Shown here: positions 33,841 through 42,877 of the stretch, piece by piece | How the letters are laid out: every line of letters starts with the position of its first letter | Numbering within the stretch: the first letter of the stretch is position 1 | NCBI GenBank assembly: GCA_051658525.1 | Contig: JBOFMT010000060.1 | Coordinates: 1 to 51,403, forward strand | DNA: 51,403 nucleotides | Direction of reading: 5' to 3' | Origin: JBOFMT01 sp051658525 | GTDB lineage: Bacteria; Bacillota_I; Bacilli_A; Erysipelotrichales; Erysipelotrichaceae | The notes under the pieces: model-generated | What the model saw: the letters and a program-made list of their open reading frames with translations, nothing else | Databases searched by the model: none | Told to the model about the DNA's origin: nothing | Program-made: the position numbers and the translations under genes

Positions 33841-34737
33841 TTAGACCACCTTCGGGTGGTTTTTTTGCTTTTTAAAGTGTAAGCCTGCCCCTATTAGGTT
33901 AGCATCATTACCAAATTGTGTAGCAACAACAGTAGGCACAATGCGGTGTAACTGTTGAACATCAATCATCTTCTTGATGGTTTGTTGTAAAGTTGCGATA
34001 AAATCACTACGCTCACTAATAGCTCCTCCCAATAAAATCACCTCAGGATCATAAAGATATTGAACATTGATCATCCCCATAGCTAAATAGTGATAGAAAT
34101 CATCAATCAATACTTGAAAACGAGGATCTGTTTGGGCTCTTTGAAATATTTTTTTGCCATTCCATAGCGTATCGGGTTCTAGTTGTTTTGCCGCCTCAAT
34201 GAGCGAACCAATCGAACCGGAGTGTGAAAGTGTCTTAAAGTGCGGTTTGGATTCCAAAAGCATGTATCCAAACTCTCCTCCATGTAAATGTGCACCATGG
34301 TGTACGACACCATCTTTGATGATGGTCCCTCCAACACCAGTACCTACAACAACGACACATTGGTCATGATACTCTTTACCTGCCCCATAAGCGTATTCAG
34401 CAAGGGCTGCACAATTGGCATCATTTTCAATACTAACAGCTAGCCCACAGCGTTTTTCTAGCTCATCAATAAAGCTTGGACCATGGATTGTTTGAAATGC
34501 ACTAGCGCCATAAATAATTCCACTCTCTACATCCACACTTCCAGGTGCACTGATGGCAATCCCTGCCAATTGATGCAGGTTTTGGATGTTTGCTGTGTGT
34601 TGTTGGATTTGCTCCCAAATCACTTCCACATCATCGATTACATCAAACGAAGTTTTTTCCGATAACTGCATGGTATCATCGAGCACTGCACTTTTTAAGG
34701 CTGAACCACCTAAATCAAAACATAATATTTTCCCCAT
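33841..34737 (-). CDS. ROK-family sugar kinase
   Basis: 298 residues. ATP- and sugar-binding motifs are DLGGSALK, SAPGSVD, NDANCAALAEY, GTGVGGTI and HGGEFG. The ROK zinc motif CxCGxxGC that normally follows is replaced by HFKTLSHSGSIG, so no structural zinc site is seen. The enzyme phosphorylates a hexose such as glucose, ManNAc or fructose. The C-terminal codons (QKNHPKVV) run through the plus-strand terminator of the methylase gene. ATG 34737 follows GGGGGC. Confidence 0.88.
   Translation of the reverse strand: MGKILCFDLGGSALKSAVLDDTMQLSEKTSFDVIDDVEVIWEQIQQHTANIQNLHQLAGIAISAPGSVDVESGIIYGASAFQTIHGPSFIDELEKRCGLAVSIENDANCAALAEYAYGAGKEYHDQCVVVVGTGVGGTIIKDGVVHHGAHLHGGEFGYMLLESKPHFKTLSHSGSIGSLIEAAKQLEPDTLWNGKKIFQRAQTDPRFQVLIDDFYHYLAMGMINVQYLYDPEVILLGGAISERSDFIATLQQTIKKMIDVQQLHRIVPTVVATQFGNDANLIGAGLHFKKQKNHPKVV
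33845..33867 (+). terminator. Terminator of the RlmB-like gene, inside the ROK coding end
   Basis: ACCACC (33845-33850), loop TTCG, GGTGGT (33855-33860), seven T residues. The converging ROK gene uses the same bases as its last codons. Confidence 0.85.
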
Positions 34738-34757
34738 ATGTTAGCCCCCTTTTTTTT

Positions 34758-34786
34758 ATCTTACCATAGTTTGCAAGCGCACACAA
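34758..34786 (-). promoter_or_regulatory. Promoter of the ROK kinase gene
   Basis: On the minus strand TTGTGT (34781-34786), 17 bases, TAAGAT (34758-34763). Confidence 0.6.
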
Positions 34787-34823
34787 ACTTATGTTACTGT
34801 GTGAAGAGTGAGAGGTGGGATGA

Positions 34824-36042
34824 ATGATGCCATCGTTATGGACTAAAAATTTTACGATTATTACCATCGGAAGTATTGCCTCAATGTTAGGCAGTGCAGC
34901 TGCAAACTTTGCGCTTGGCCTCTTAATTTTCGAAAAACACAGTCGACCTTTCTCTATTCCTTCTTTTTTGTAGCCTGTATGCTGCCAAATCTCTTTGTCC
35001 CACTCTTTGCCGGTGTCTATCTCGATGCTTTCCCTAGAAAAAAGATCATGTATGTCTTGATACGATTTCCGGTATCGTTTTCATCTTAATGAGTGCTTTT
35101 CTTGCTGTTGGTTACTTCAACTATACCATCTATCTACTGTGTGGTATCGGTGTTGGCATCATCATGAGTATTTATCAAGTTGCATACGAAAGCTTCTATC
35201 CTTATTTGATTTCCAAGGGAAATTTTAGTAAAGCCTATTCCATAGGAAGTATCTTATATCCCATTTGTAATTCACTCATGGTACCTATTGCAGCCTATAC
35301 TCAGCAAAATTTTGGATTCGCCCCCTTATTTTTTTTCAATGGTATCAGCTATTGGATTGCTGCTGTATTTGAAGCTACCATCCAAATCAAAGAACAACAC
35401 ATAACACAAAGCAAGCAAAAAACCACCTTCACTTCCGCCTTTCTTGCTGGATTTCACTATTTAAAACGAGAACGAGCACTCTGGTATGTCACCTGGTATT
35501 TTACCATCTCTACCTTTGCCTATGGAGTATGTGAAGCCTTACAGCTCCCCTTTTTCTCTTCACACCCAAGTGTGGGTGTAACGCGGTATGCTTTGTTGAT
35601 TAGTATGAGTACGCTTGGTCGCTTTTGTGGTGGTTTATTGCAATACAAACTACAATTTCCACCGCGATTCAAATATCATATCGCACTTTTTGTATACGAT
35701 AGCGTCATCGCGCTAGAAATATTGTTCTTTCGCTTACCGTATCTATGGCTAGTGAGTTTATTTTTTCTATATGGCTTATTGGGCGCAACCTCCTTCAACA
35801 TTCGAATTGGTGCGACGCAAAGTTACATCCCCGATCACAAACGCGCTCGCTTTAACTCCATTTTTATGGTACTAACAAGTATCGGGCTAGTTTGTGGTCA
35901 ATTACTAGGAGGAATTCTTGGCGAAGTGCTATGGATTCCCACTATTGTGTTATGGGTCATGTTGATCGTTTTAGCGGCCGTATATGTTCTCTTTGTCCGC
36001 AACAAAACTTCAATTCAACCCTTCTACAACCGAAAAGTATAA
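34824..36042 (+). pseudogene. MFS transporter broken by two frameshifts
   Basis: Three successive frames encode one MFS protein. The first, from ATG 34824 to about 34945, gives NFALGLLIFEK. The second, about 34946-35055, gives FFVACMLPNLFVPLFAGVYLDAFPRKK. The third, from about 35056 to 36042, gives LDTISGIVFILMSAF and then the remaining ten or so helices to the end. Each change equals the loss of one base, one near 34940-34946 and one near 35050-35058. The joined sequence reads as a normal drug/metabolite MFS permease of about 405 residues. Either the gene is dead or the sequence has two errors. The last frame alone (from 35089) lacks the first helices. Confidence 0.85.
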
Positions 36043-36087
36043 AAAACCTCCACACTTTGATTAATCCAAAGCTAGGAGGTTTTTTTA
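36041..36087. terminator. Bidirectional terminator
   Basis: AAAAAACCTCC pairs with GGAGGTTTTTTT around an inner CTTTG/CAAAG stem. Confidence 0.85.
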
Positions 36088-36093
36088 AACGTG

Positions 36094-37878
36094 TTAGACG
36101 TCTTTGTTAAAATACTGCAAGAACGTTGTCGTTGCAAGAGGTTCACTCGTGTCAAATTCATATAGTACACTCATATAACGATCTAAAATAACACCATGAA
36201 TTTGGTTATCTTCTAGATAGTATCCAAGGATTAGCTCCTTTACACTAGTAATACAAGCGGGTGGTGTACTTTCTTTGAGTGATTGACTCGCTTGTCCAAC
36301 AAGTAAGCCTTCCTCAGTAAAGACAAAACACTCTATTTGACCTTCTTCACATACAAAGCTAGCAAGCGTATGATTCGCACTCTTTAGCTGCACGCGTTGT
36401 GCAAAGCGCTCGATGGTTACACTTTCTTGTAGATGTGAAAAATGGTGGAGTAAATAGTTAAATCGTGTAAACGCGCCAATATGATGATCAATATACGAAT
36501 ACGAAATATTTGGAAGCAACTCCGGCAAGAATGACGCATTGTGTTTCACACGCGCTCCTTCTAGGACGAGCTTGGGAATATCATAAAAGTAAATAGGTGC
36601 GCTAACATCGGGGTAGCTCGTTGTCGGCTCTACATTCGTCAACAAAAACAAATCGCGTTTTTGCTTGTTCAAGCGTCTAGTGATACGATTGATTCCCATA
36701 AGCGGATGATCTGCCATAATATAGATTGCGGTATTTTCATAATCGGATTGTTGTTCTAGATGGTTTAAAAAATCATCTAAGACATCATCCAAGCGAGCTG
36801 CGGTATTCAAGATACCATGTCCCTCATCGTATTGTGTTGCAATCCTTGGATCTTCTAATCCATCTGGAAAATGCATATCTAGGGTTAGCATTGTAACGTT
36901 ATATGGCTGTTTTTTGTTTCGTAACTTAGCAAGTTCCTCCTTTGCTCGTTCAAATAAATCAGCGTCATGAACGCCCCATTCACTTCTTGGAAGTGCAGGA
37001 TCAAAGTCATGGATTCCGATGGTACGATATTGATGTTTATCAAAAAAATTACCTTTTCCAGCAAATAATAAATCGCCTCCATTAAGATATAATTGATCAT
37101 AACCTGCACGATGTAGGATGGTCCCAATACTAGCAGCACGCGTAGAACTCATCATGGAAAACACATTGTTTCCTCGCAATCCAAAGTAATTTGGCAATCC
37201 GGTTTGCGTTCCATAAAGTGCACCCATCGTATAATCAATCCCTTTATAAGGCACATATTGGTTATAACAAGTCCAACGTTGCATTCGCGCTTTGAGTTTG
37301 GGAAGTAATCCAGGAAATAGTGCCTCATTTAAAAAGTTTTGATCCATACTTTCCAAATAGATTACAATCGTGTTTTTACCTGGCTCACAAACAAGCTGGC
37401 TTTTTTCTACATAAGGTTTTGAAAAATTAAAATCATCACTAATCGCACTGACACTCGTTGCTTTGTTTCTTGATAACAAACTGCGTATCGTTTGTAAGAC
37501 GTGTACGAGTACCCCTTCTTTTTGAAGTGCCAATACTACCGTGAGTATGACAAGTAAAACAGAATCAAAGAGTGCTAACGATTGTGAAATAATCCATGCA
37601 TCGAAGCGTCCAATTAATACAATGGCAAGTACGTAAACAACTACGGTAGCAATCGTCATTGGCAAAAAACTAGTAAACATCATCTCGATTACTTTTTTTT
37701 CAATGTTTGCGGCAAATGCCAATGAAAAGTGCGTACCTTTTGCATAAATAGCACCCAAGTCTAAAACAAAAAATAATAAATAAATGCCTATCAATATGAG
37801 TCGCAACACGAGTGTTGGGATATAAGGATAGACAAGAAGCCCAAACAAAAGATAGGCAAACAACGAAATGATCATCAT
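36094..37878 (-). CDS. MdoB-like phosphoglycerol transferase (LTA synthase superfamily)
   Basis: 594 residues. Four membrane helices (about 1-130) precede an extracellular sulfatase-fold domain (about 165-470). Key positions are E176 in VIYLESMD, the nucleophile T217 in DYTMGALYGTQTG, DMHFPDG, and ADHP near 395, matching the metal site of the MdoB/LtaS superfamily. The TMGALYGTQTG stretch resembles MdoB (phosphoglycerol transferase I) more than LtaS. It probably transfers phosphoglycerol to a surface glycan. A C-terminal extension (about 480-594) is of unknown role. It is 27 bases downstream of the ligase-like gene, in one operon. Confidence 0.85.
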   Translation of the reverse strand: MMIISLFAYLLFGLLVYPYIPTLVLRLILIGIYLLFFVLDLGAIYAKGTHFSLAFAANIEKKVIEMMFTSFLPMTIATVVVYVLAIVLIGRFDAWIISQSLALFDSVLLVILTVVLALQKEGVLVHVLQTIRSLLSRNKATSVSAISDDFNFSKPYVEKSQLVCEPGKNTIVIYLESMDQNFLNEALFPGLLPKLKARMQRWTCYNQYVPYKGIDYTMGALYGTQTGLPNYFGLRGNNVFSMMSSTRAASIGTILHRAGYDQLYLNGGDLLFAGKGNFFDKHQYRTIGIHDFDPALPRSEWGVHDADLFERAKEELAKLRNKKQPYNVTMLTLDMHFPDGLEDPRIATQYDEGHGILNTAARLDDVLDDFLNHLEQQSDYENTAIYIMADHPLMGINRITRRLNKQKRDLFLLTNVEPTTSYPDVSAPIYFYDIPKLVLEGARVKHNASFLPELLPNISYSYIDHHIGAFTRFNYLLHHFSHLQESVTIERFAQRVQLKSANHTLASFVCEEGQIECFVFTEEGLLVGQASQSLKESTPPACITSVKELILGYYLEDNQIHGVILDRYMSVLYEFDTSEPLATTTFLQYFNKDV

Positions 37879-37905
37879 ACTCTTACCTCGATGGCATACG
37901 CCAAA

Positions 37906-39654
37906 TTAATCTTGATGCACCTCGATTTTATTACAAACAAAACCGAGTGCTAATAATGTAAAGAACACCGGCATCACGTGGACGCTCGTATCGTTCATAA
38001 GTCCTGCTATTGCAAAGCCAAACAAGGAAAATGCAATTCCCCAAGCAATGACTTTTTGTGGGGGTTGATGTGGCACTGTGCGAAACCGCAACCATGTTGT
38101 ATACCAATAAAAACATAATAAACCAACAAAGCATAACATGGCAATCACACCAAAATGAATTGCGAGTTGTAAATAAATATTATGTGGCTTATCAACATGA
38201 ATATACGGAGTCGATGCAAAGCCCGGAATCTTCCCAATCACATCATTTTGTGGGAAATAAAAAGCGTAAGTATCAGCTCCATGGCCATACCATAGCGTAT
38301 CAGCTAACAGAGGTAAACTTTTCGACCAGATATATCCCCTACCACTACCAAATTTTTGGTGATGTTCAAAACCGATACTAGCAACATTTACAATTGGTAC
38401 TAAGACACCTTGTCCATTGTAAATATGATAGTTTCCATCCACTTTTTGGATAATGTAGTTTTCTTTATTGCTTACAAAACCAAAGGCCTCTTCGTCAATA
38501 CGTGGATAATATTGAAAAACAAAGGTTTCATATGGCTTATCGAGTGTAATTCCAGCATCACTCTTCGTTGCTATTATCTCTTCTCCATCTGCAAAGAAGC
38601 GCATGCTCTGCGCATTTTCATCATAGGTTAACCGAACACTTTGTTCCCCTAAGGTGAGCAACAATCCATCCGATTGTAAAACCACACGGCTTAGATCGTC
38701 CATACTTAAGGTATGTTCACTCGGTTCTTGAAACAGTCCAAATTCAGCAAACAACCACTCATGTTGCAATCCAAGCACCAGACTTCCTAACAGGAAAAAG
38801 CCAAGCATCCGCTTGGGATGTGCAACAATGTAAGACCATAAAAAACCAAGGGCGATAACTAGTGTTAGCGCAAAGGCTAAAATACCAGAAATGGATTTGG
38901 ATCCAAATAGGTTGAGCAAAGCGATAAACCATACCCCATACCAAAATAAGGTTGCCTTACGTGAGGTCAGGGTAACATAGGTAAGTAATGGCATCACCAT
39001 CGCTAAAAAGAAACTAACATAATTCGGATTGGCAAACACTGAATATACCATACCAGGAAAACTAGAAACACCCGGTTGTATGTAGACATGCAATTCCTTT
39101 GGGAGTTGTATGCGTTGTACCCACTCCAAAGCGAACACGTCCATTCCAACAACTTGGCTCAACCCAATGAGTAAACCAATGCTCATACAAGCAAGGATGA
39201 CCCATAATACTTTTTTCAACCGTTTGAAATCTCGAATGGTTAAATAAATATAGAAAAAGAAAAACAAATAACAAAACCAAACCAAAGTGCCTTCATAGCG
39301 TGTAAAGTATCCATTCCAAGCATAGGTTTGAAGTTGAGGATCACATAATACATAACTCACTCCAATCAATAGAGCGAAAGTAAGTACAAACAACATACTC
39401 ACATTGAAGCCATTGGTCTTTTGCCGTTTGAGTCGTTGGACTAATAAGGTAACAAGTGCTAACACTGTCGCTATGATAATCACAAATGATTTATAGAAAT
39501 TAGAATAATCCAAAGTTTGATAAACACTTGGAAACCAATTCACAAAACTAAAATCAAAGGTATGCATGCCCCCAAAGCGAGTGAAGATCGAAATACCCGC
39601 AAACAAATAAATGGGAACCAATTCCCATTCTTTCCACCAATCTATTTTTCTCAT
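37906..39654 (-). CDS. O-antigen-ligase-like polymerase/ligase with large external insert
   Basis: 582 residues and about twelve membrane helices. The Wzy_C-type signature is near the end: GRGYIWSKSLPLLADTLWYGHGADTYAFYFP, followed by the terminal helices. An unusual hydrophilic stretch of about 130 residues (about 310-440) between helices has strand-rich sequence and precedes this motif. It likely polymerises or ligates a lipid-linked glycan at the outer face. With the downstream MdoB-like gene it suggests a phosphoglycerol-decorated surface polymer. ATG 39654 follows GGGGGAT; the longer start overlaps this ribosome site. Confidence 0.83.
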   Translation of the reverse strand: MRKIDWWKEWELVPIYLFAGISIFTRFGGMHTFDFSFVNWFPSVYQTLDYSNFYKSFVIIIATVLALVTLLVQRLKRQKTNGFNVSMLFVLTFALLIGVSYVLCDPQLQTYAWNGYFTRYEGTLVWFCYLFFFFYIYLTIRDFKRLKKVLWVILACMSIGLLIGLSQVVGMDVFALEWVQRIQLPKELHVYIQPGVSSFPGMVYSVFANPNYVSFFLAMVMPLLTYVTLTSRKATLFWYGVWFIALLNLFGSKSISGILAFALTLVIALGFLWSYIVAHPKRMLGFFLLGSLVLGLQHEWLFAEFGLFQEPSEHTLSMDDLSRVVLQSDGLLLTLGEQSVRLTYDENAQSMRFFADGEEIIATKSDAGITLDKPYETFVFQYYPRIDEEAFGFVSNKENYIIQKVDGNYHIYNGQGVLVPIVNVASIGFEHHQKFGSGRGYIWSKSLPLLADTLWYGHGADTYAFYFPQNDVIGKIPGFASTPYIHVDKPHNIYLQLAIHFGVIAMLCFVGLLCFYWYTTWLRFRTVPHQPPQKVIAWGIAFSLFGFAIAGLMNDTSVHVMPVFFTLLALGFVCNKIEVHQD

Positions 39655-39677
39655 AACATCCCCCATTCCCTTTCCAT

Positions 39678-39706
39678 ATTATACAAAGTTTTGAGTTGCT
39701 TGTAAA
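39678..39706 (-). promoter_or_regulatory. Promoter of the ligase-MdoB operon
   Basis: On the minus strand TTTACA (39701-39706), 17 bases, TATAAT (39678-39683). Confidence 0.78.
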
Positions 39707-39711
39707 ATTGT

Positions 39712-39737
39712 AAAAAAAAAGGACGTTTCGTCCTTAA
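39712..39737 (-). terminator. Terminator of the upstream paralogue gene
   Basis: On the minus strand AAGGACG, loop AAA, CGTCCTT, then a T tract. It closes the gene ending at 39734. Confidence 0.85.
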
Positions 39738-40750
39738 TTTGTTTCACTCGCTTTGTTCCCACGGAATTTGCGGTAACGTAATTGATTTTGGAAGACATTC
39801 AAGCGTCCTGCAACCAACTTCACATGTTCTTCATCACGGAATTTTAATCCATAGTAGCTCATCAAGGTTGCAATCTCAGAGAATGCTCCATCATGTACAA
39901 GGTAATAGATTAAATCACTAACCAAGTCTTCTAAGACCGTTGCCGGCATAATGAAATTCAATTGGAAGAATTTCTTAACACTCGTAATATTACTATCTAC
40001 TTCATAGAAACTTTCATCGCGGTATTGCAAGAATGTTACTAATTTAGGAAGATAGAAGTCATACTTACGATTGCTCTCATAATATTCCGCTTGCGTATCG
40101 TGAATACTTAGTGAGTACAAGTGCGTTTTTGAAACACCGATATCGACTAACTTGCGATCAGCAAGAGCAATGATTTCAGCCCAAGTGTTTGCGCTAAGAG
40201 GAGCGTAATAATGTGCATAAATTTCTGCCATTTCCTCCAATGATACAACGCCATATAAATGGATTGCTGCAAGCATAATATCCAATACTTGTTGCGTTTG
40301 TTTCGCTTGTTTGAAATATTTTGAATATGCTACTTTAGCTACACTTGTGCGCACATCTTGTGGCAATACCAAGTAGTATTGTCCTTCTTCTGCAATTAAG
40401 AATACCATCCCTAAGTTAATCAAACGTAATGCTAGGTTCATTTCCATTGCTTTCATATGAAGTTTCCCTTTTTTCGCAAGTTCGATTACAGCTTTAAAAT
40501 CATTGGCAGGAGTTGTTAGGTAAAGTTCCTTTAGTGAAGTTTCACTAAAGACATGTTGTTGTACCAATTTTGCCAATTCCGCTTTTTTACATTTAGAATA
40601 CCCTTTGATACCATAAATACGACAAAGGTCTTTCAAATGTTCTAGCGTTAAAGAGCTATAGTAAGTTTCAACACTAGCATTCGCATCCAATGTTACCCCA
40701 AATTTTTTGTATGCATTTTCTAAATATTTTTTTTGTTCAATTTTATACAT
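39734..40750 (-). CDS. Unknown protein with Rho_N/SAP-like N-terminus (paralogue A)
   Basis: 338 residues, no membrane segment or signal peptide. An N-terminal helical unit (about 30-65) reading LTLEHLKDLCRIYGIKGYSKCKKAELAKLV looks like a SAP/Rho-N-type nucleic-acid-binding module. The remainder is helical, with MLAAIHLYGVVSLEEM in the middle and a basic C-terminus (LRYRKFRGNK). It aligns along its length with the adjacent upstream gene (paralogue B), so the two arose by duplication. The start is ATG 40750 after GGAGGAATTT. A separate promoter and a leader hairpin precede it. Function unknown; nucleic-acid binding is inferred only. Confidence 0.72.
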   Translation of the reverse strand: MYKIEQKKYLENAYKKFGVTLDANASVETYYSSLTLEHLKDLCRIYGIKGYSKCKKAELAKLVQQHVFSETSLKELYLTTPANDFKAVIELAKKGKLHMKAMEMNLALRLINLGMVFLIAEEGQYYLVLPQDVRTSVAKVAYSKYFKQAKQTQQVLDIMLAAIHLYGVVSLEEMAEIYAHYYAPLSANTWAEIIALADRKLVDIGVSKTHLYSLSIHDTQAEYYESNRKYDFYLPKLVTFLQYRDESFYEVDSNITSVKKFFQLNFIMPATVLEDLVSDLIYYLVHDGAFSEIATLMSYYGLKFRDEEHVKLVAGRLNVFQNQLRYRKFRGNKASETN

Positions 40751-40766
40751 AAATTCCTCCAAAAAG

Positions 40767-40786
40767 AAAAGGTCATCAGACCTTTC
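40767..40786 (-). promoter_or_regulatory. Leader hairpin before paralogue A
   Basis: On the minus strand AAAGGTC, loop TGAT, GACCTTT, then TTCTTTTT and the ribosome site. It lies only some 10 bases downstream of the expected transcript start and can also act as a terminator for the upstream gene. Confidence 0.6.
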
Positions 40787-40797
40787 TAGCATAGGTT

Positions 40798-40827
40798 ATT
40801 ATACACTGAATCATAGATAAAAGGCAA
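40798..40827 (-). promoter_or_regulatory. Promoter of paralogue A
   Basis: On the minus strand TTGCCT (40822-40827), 18 bases, TATAAT (40798-40803). Confidence 0.7.
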
Positions 40828-40833
40828 ATACTA

Positions 40834-41883
40834 TCAGCTCAGAGTTTGAGCATAGAGCGATTGTTGATTGAGTTCATACAAGGAGAATCCCTTTAACCTA
40901 CGTACTTTAATAAATTGAAGATAATAGTCAAGCGTTTGCATAAACACCTCTTTTTGAACATCGTCTTGAAATTCGAAACGATAAATCGAAAATAAATCTT
41001 GTAGCGGGTGTTTTTGATCTTCATTGATATAGTGTAATACCAAATCATCGATAAACATCAATAAGTAGCTTTCATCGATTGGAAAACTTTCCATTAAGAA
41101 AGGTTTTAATCCTAAAAATTGTTGTGGCTTTTCATAAAAATCTTCTTTTTCATAGGCAAAGAATGTCGCGATTTCGGGTTCGTAAAACGCTTGTTGATAC
41201 AATGCTTGTTGTTCATAAAAATTATGCAATCCAGACATACGAGCTATTTGATCTAAGCCAACCAAGTCGTTGGTATAATCAATTCCCACTCCCTTGATGA
41301 TTGCGATATCCAATAACTCAAAATAGTCTGTTTCCGCAATGCGAATGTTCGTATAGTAATTGATCAACCCTAGCATGTGTTCATGCGTGATAACCCCATA
41401 AAGATGTAATGCAGCCAACATCACACGAACACAAGCACGAGAGGATTCTAACTTGGGTAAGGTTTGTAAATCCAACTGTTCTAACAATGTTTTTACCTCA
41501 TCGAAAACCTGTACATAACATACACCATCAACTTGTTGGATATATACGAGTTGTAACGTAATTAGTCGCATCAAGTAGGAATAATCCAAGCGTTCTGGTC
41601 TTACATGTTTGGCATGCGCAATCTTATACAACATCTCAAATTGATCTTCAAGGGAAGTATAGGCCAAGGCCAGCAGATGCTTAGAATCCAACATTTCTTT
41701 GATTAATCGCGAAATGAGTTGCGCTTGATTATCTAGGTGCAATTGGTGCATTTGATAGAGCGCAGCGATGGCTCGCAACTCCTCGATATCTTTCTTTTCA
41801 AACGCACTTTGCAGTGAGGTTTCGGATATCGCAAACACCTGAAAACTTGGATTGTAAAAATCTTCATGAAATATTTGATACAT
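40834..41883 (-). CDS. Unknown protein, paralogue B of the adjacent gene
   Basis: 349 residues, soluble by sequence. The N-terminal segment KDIEELRAIAALYQMHQL and the middle MLAALHLYGVITHEHM correspond to paralogue A (LTLEHLKDLCRIYGI and MLAAIHLYGVVSLEEM), and the C-terminal KVRRLKGFS to its RYRKFRGNK. The lysine/cysteine-rich SAP-like loop of A is not conserved, so nucleic-acid binding is less likely in B. ATG 41883 follows GGAGGTG; the in-frame upstream ATG is part of that ribosome site. First gene of the pair, with a probable promoter TAGACA-16-TATAGA near 41915-41942. Confidence 0.7.
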   Translation of the reverse strand: MYQIFHEDFYNPSFQVFAISETSLQSAFEKKDIEELRAIAALYQMHQLHLDNQAQLISRLIKEMLDSKHLLALAYTSLEDQFEMLYKIAHAKHVRPERLDYSYLMRLITLQLVYIQQVDGVCYVQVFDEVKTLLEQLDLQTLPKLESSRACVRVMLAALHLYGVITHEHMLGLINYYTNIRIAETDYFELLDIAIIKGVGIDYTNDLVGLDQIARMSGLHNFYEQQALYQQAFYEPEIATFFAYEKEDFYEKPQQFLGLKPFLMESFPIDESYLLMFIDDLVLHYINEDQKHPLQDLFSIYRFEFQDDVQKEVFMQTLDYYLQFIKVRRLKGFSLYELNQQSLYAQTLS

Positions 41884-42096
41884 CCTATTCACCTCCATAG
41901 TTCTATTGAATTATTCTATAGTAACAATACCACGGTTGTCTAGATTGTCACTTGGAACGTTTCAAAACACAAAGAAAAAACAGTATTTGGATAACACTTT
42001 GCAAGCATTGGAATCATTGCACAAAGATTGCGATATTTCCTTTAAAAAGATAACAAAATATGGTATTGTTTTAGAGTATGGATTAGGGGTGATGAC

Positions 42097-42795
42097 ATGC
42101 AAAAAATCAAGAATATTTTATTTACTACAATATTGTTAGGATGCTTGGGTGGGATTACAATATTTGCAGTTTCTGGTATTGATGCAATGATCAAAGCACA
42201 GCAACAAGCAAAAGAAGAACAAGCATTACAACAAGGCCAATCAACACTATCGGCAACCAGTTTGCGCAGAAATGAATCATTTGATTATTCCTTAGCGCAA
42301 CTAGATGGAATGTACGAACGCTTTATCGGTATTCACACGGATGATTTACCAGTTCTATCCACATTTAAAGATTTGGATTTCGATGTTTACCAAAATGAAG
42401 ATACGCGTGTCTATCTAGCATATGATGGAACAAAAAAAGACTATGTTGTCCATATTTCCACCCTAAATGCAGAAGGATATGTCGACCGTTTGGTGCGTAT
42501 TGCAATCGAAGAGCAAGCAACATCAGAAAACCTTCAAGAAGTAAAAGAACTCTTTGAAGCACAAAGCACAGACTATTTAACATTACAGGTTAAATTAGTA
42601 GAACCAAATACCGTGTATTCCATTGCACAACTCGACGCATTGCAAGTTCGAGAGGCAAATGATCTAACACAAAAAACGCATATTCTAACTTGGACTGGTT
42701 TGATGGAATATCAGTATATGGAAGAATTTGAAAATATCGTACAATTCGAAATGATCAATAATATTTTGGAAGTTGCAATTTCAGGAAATCAATAA
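42097..42795 (+). CDS. Membrane-anchored protein of unknown function
   Basis: 232 residues. One N-terminal helix (about 7-28) is followed by a glutamine-rich helical segment KAQQQAKEEQALQQGQ and a globular extracytoplasmic domain (about 55-232). The helix may be an uncleaved anchor. No cysteines in the mature part. Family not recognised. Its ribosome site is GGGGTGATG before ATG 42097. The gap 41884-42096 holds the divergent promoters; I see nothing else there. Confidence 0.68.
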   Translation: MQKIKNILFTTILLGCLGGITIFAVSGIDAMIKAQQQAKEEQALQQGQSTLSATSLRRNESFDYSLAQLDGMYERFIGIHTDDLPVLSTFKDLDFDVYQNEDTRVYLAYDGTKKDYVVHISTLNAEGYVDRLVRIAIEEQATSENLQEVKELFEAQSTDYLTLQVKLVEPNTVYSIAQLDALQVREANDLTQKTHILTWTGLMEYQYMEEFENIVQFEMINNILEVAISGNQ

Positions 42796-42800
42796 ACACA

Positions 42801-42830
42801 AACGTGATGGGAAACCAATCACGTTTTTTT
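42801..42830 (+). terminator. Terminator after the membrane-anchored gene
   Basis: AACGTGAT-GG (42801-42810), loop GAAA, CC-A-ATCACGTT followed by T residues; one bulged base. Confidence 0.8.
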
Positions 42831-42877
42831 ATGCACCTAAAAAAAGGATTGTATCTCTACAACCCAATTCATACTTG

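Noticed and set aside
41906..42139. 77-residue plus-strand reading frame upstream of the membrane-anchored gene
   Set aside because: TTG start without a ribosome site, overlaps the promoter region and runs 43 bases into the next gene in another frame.
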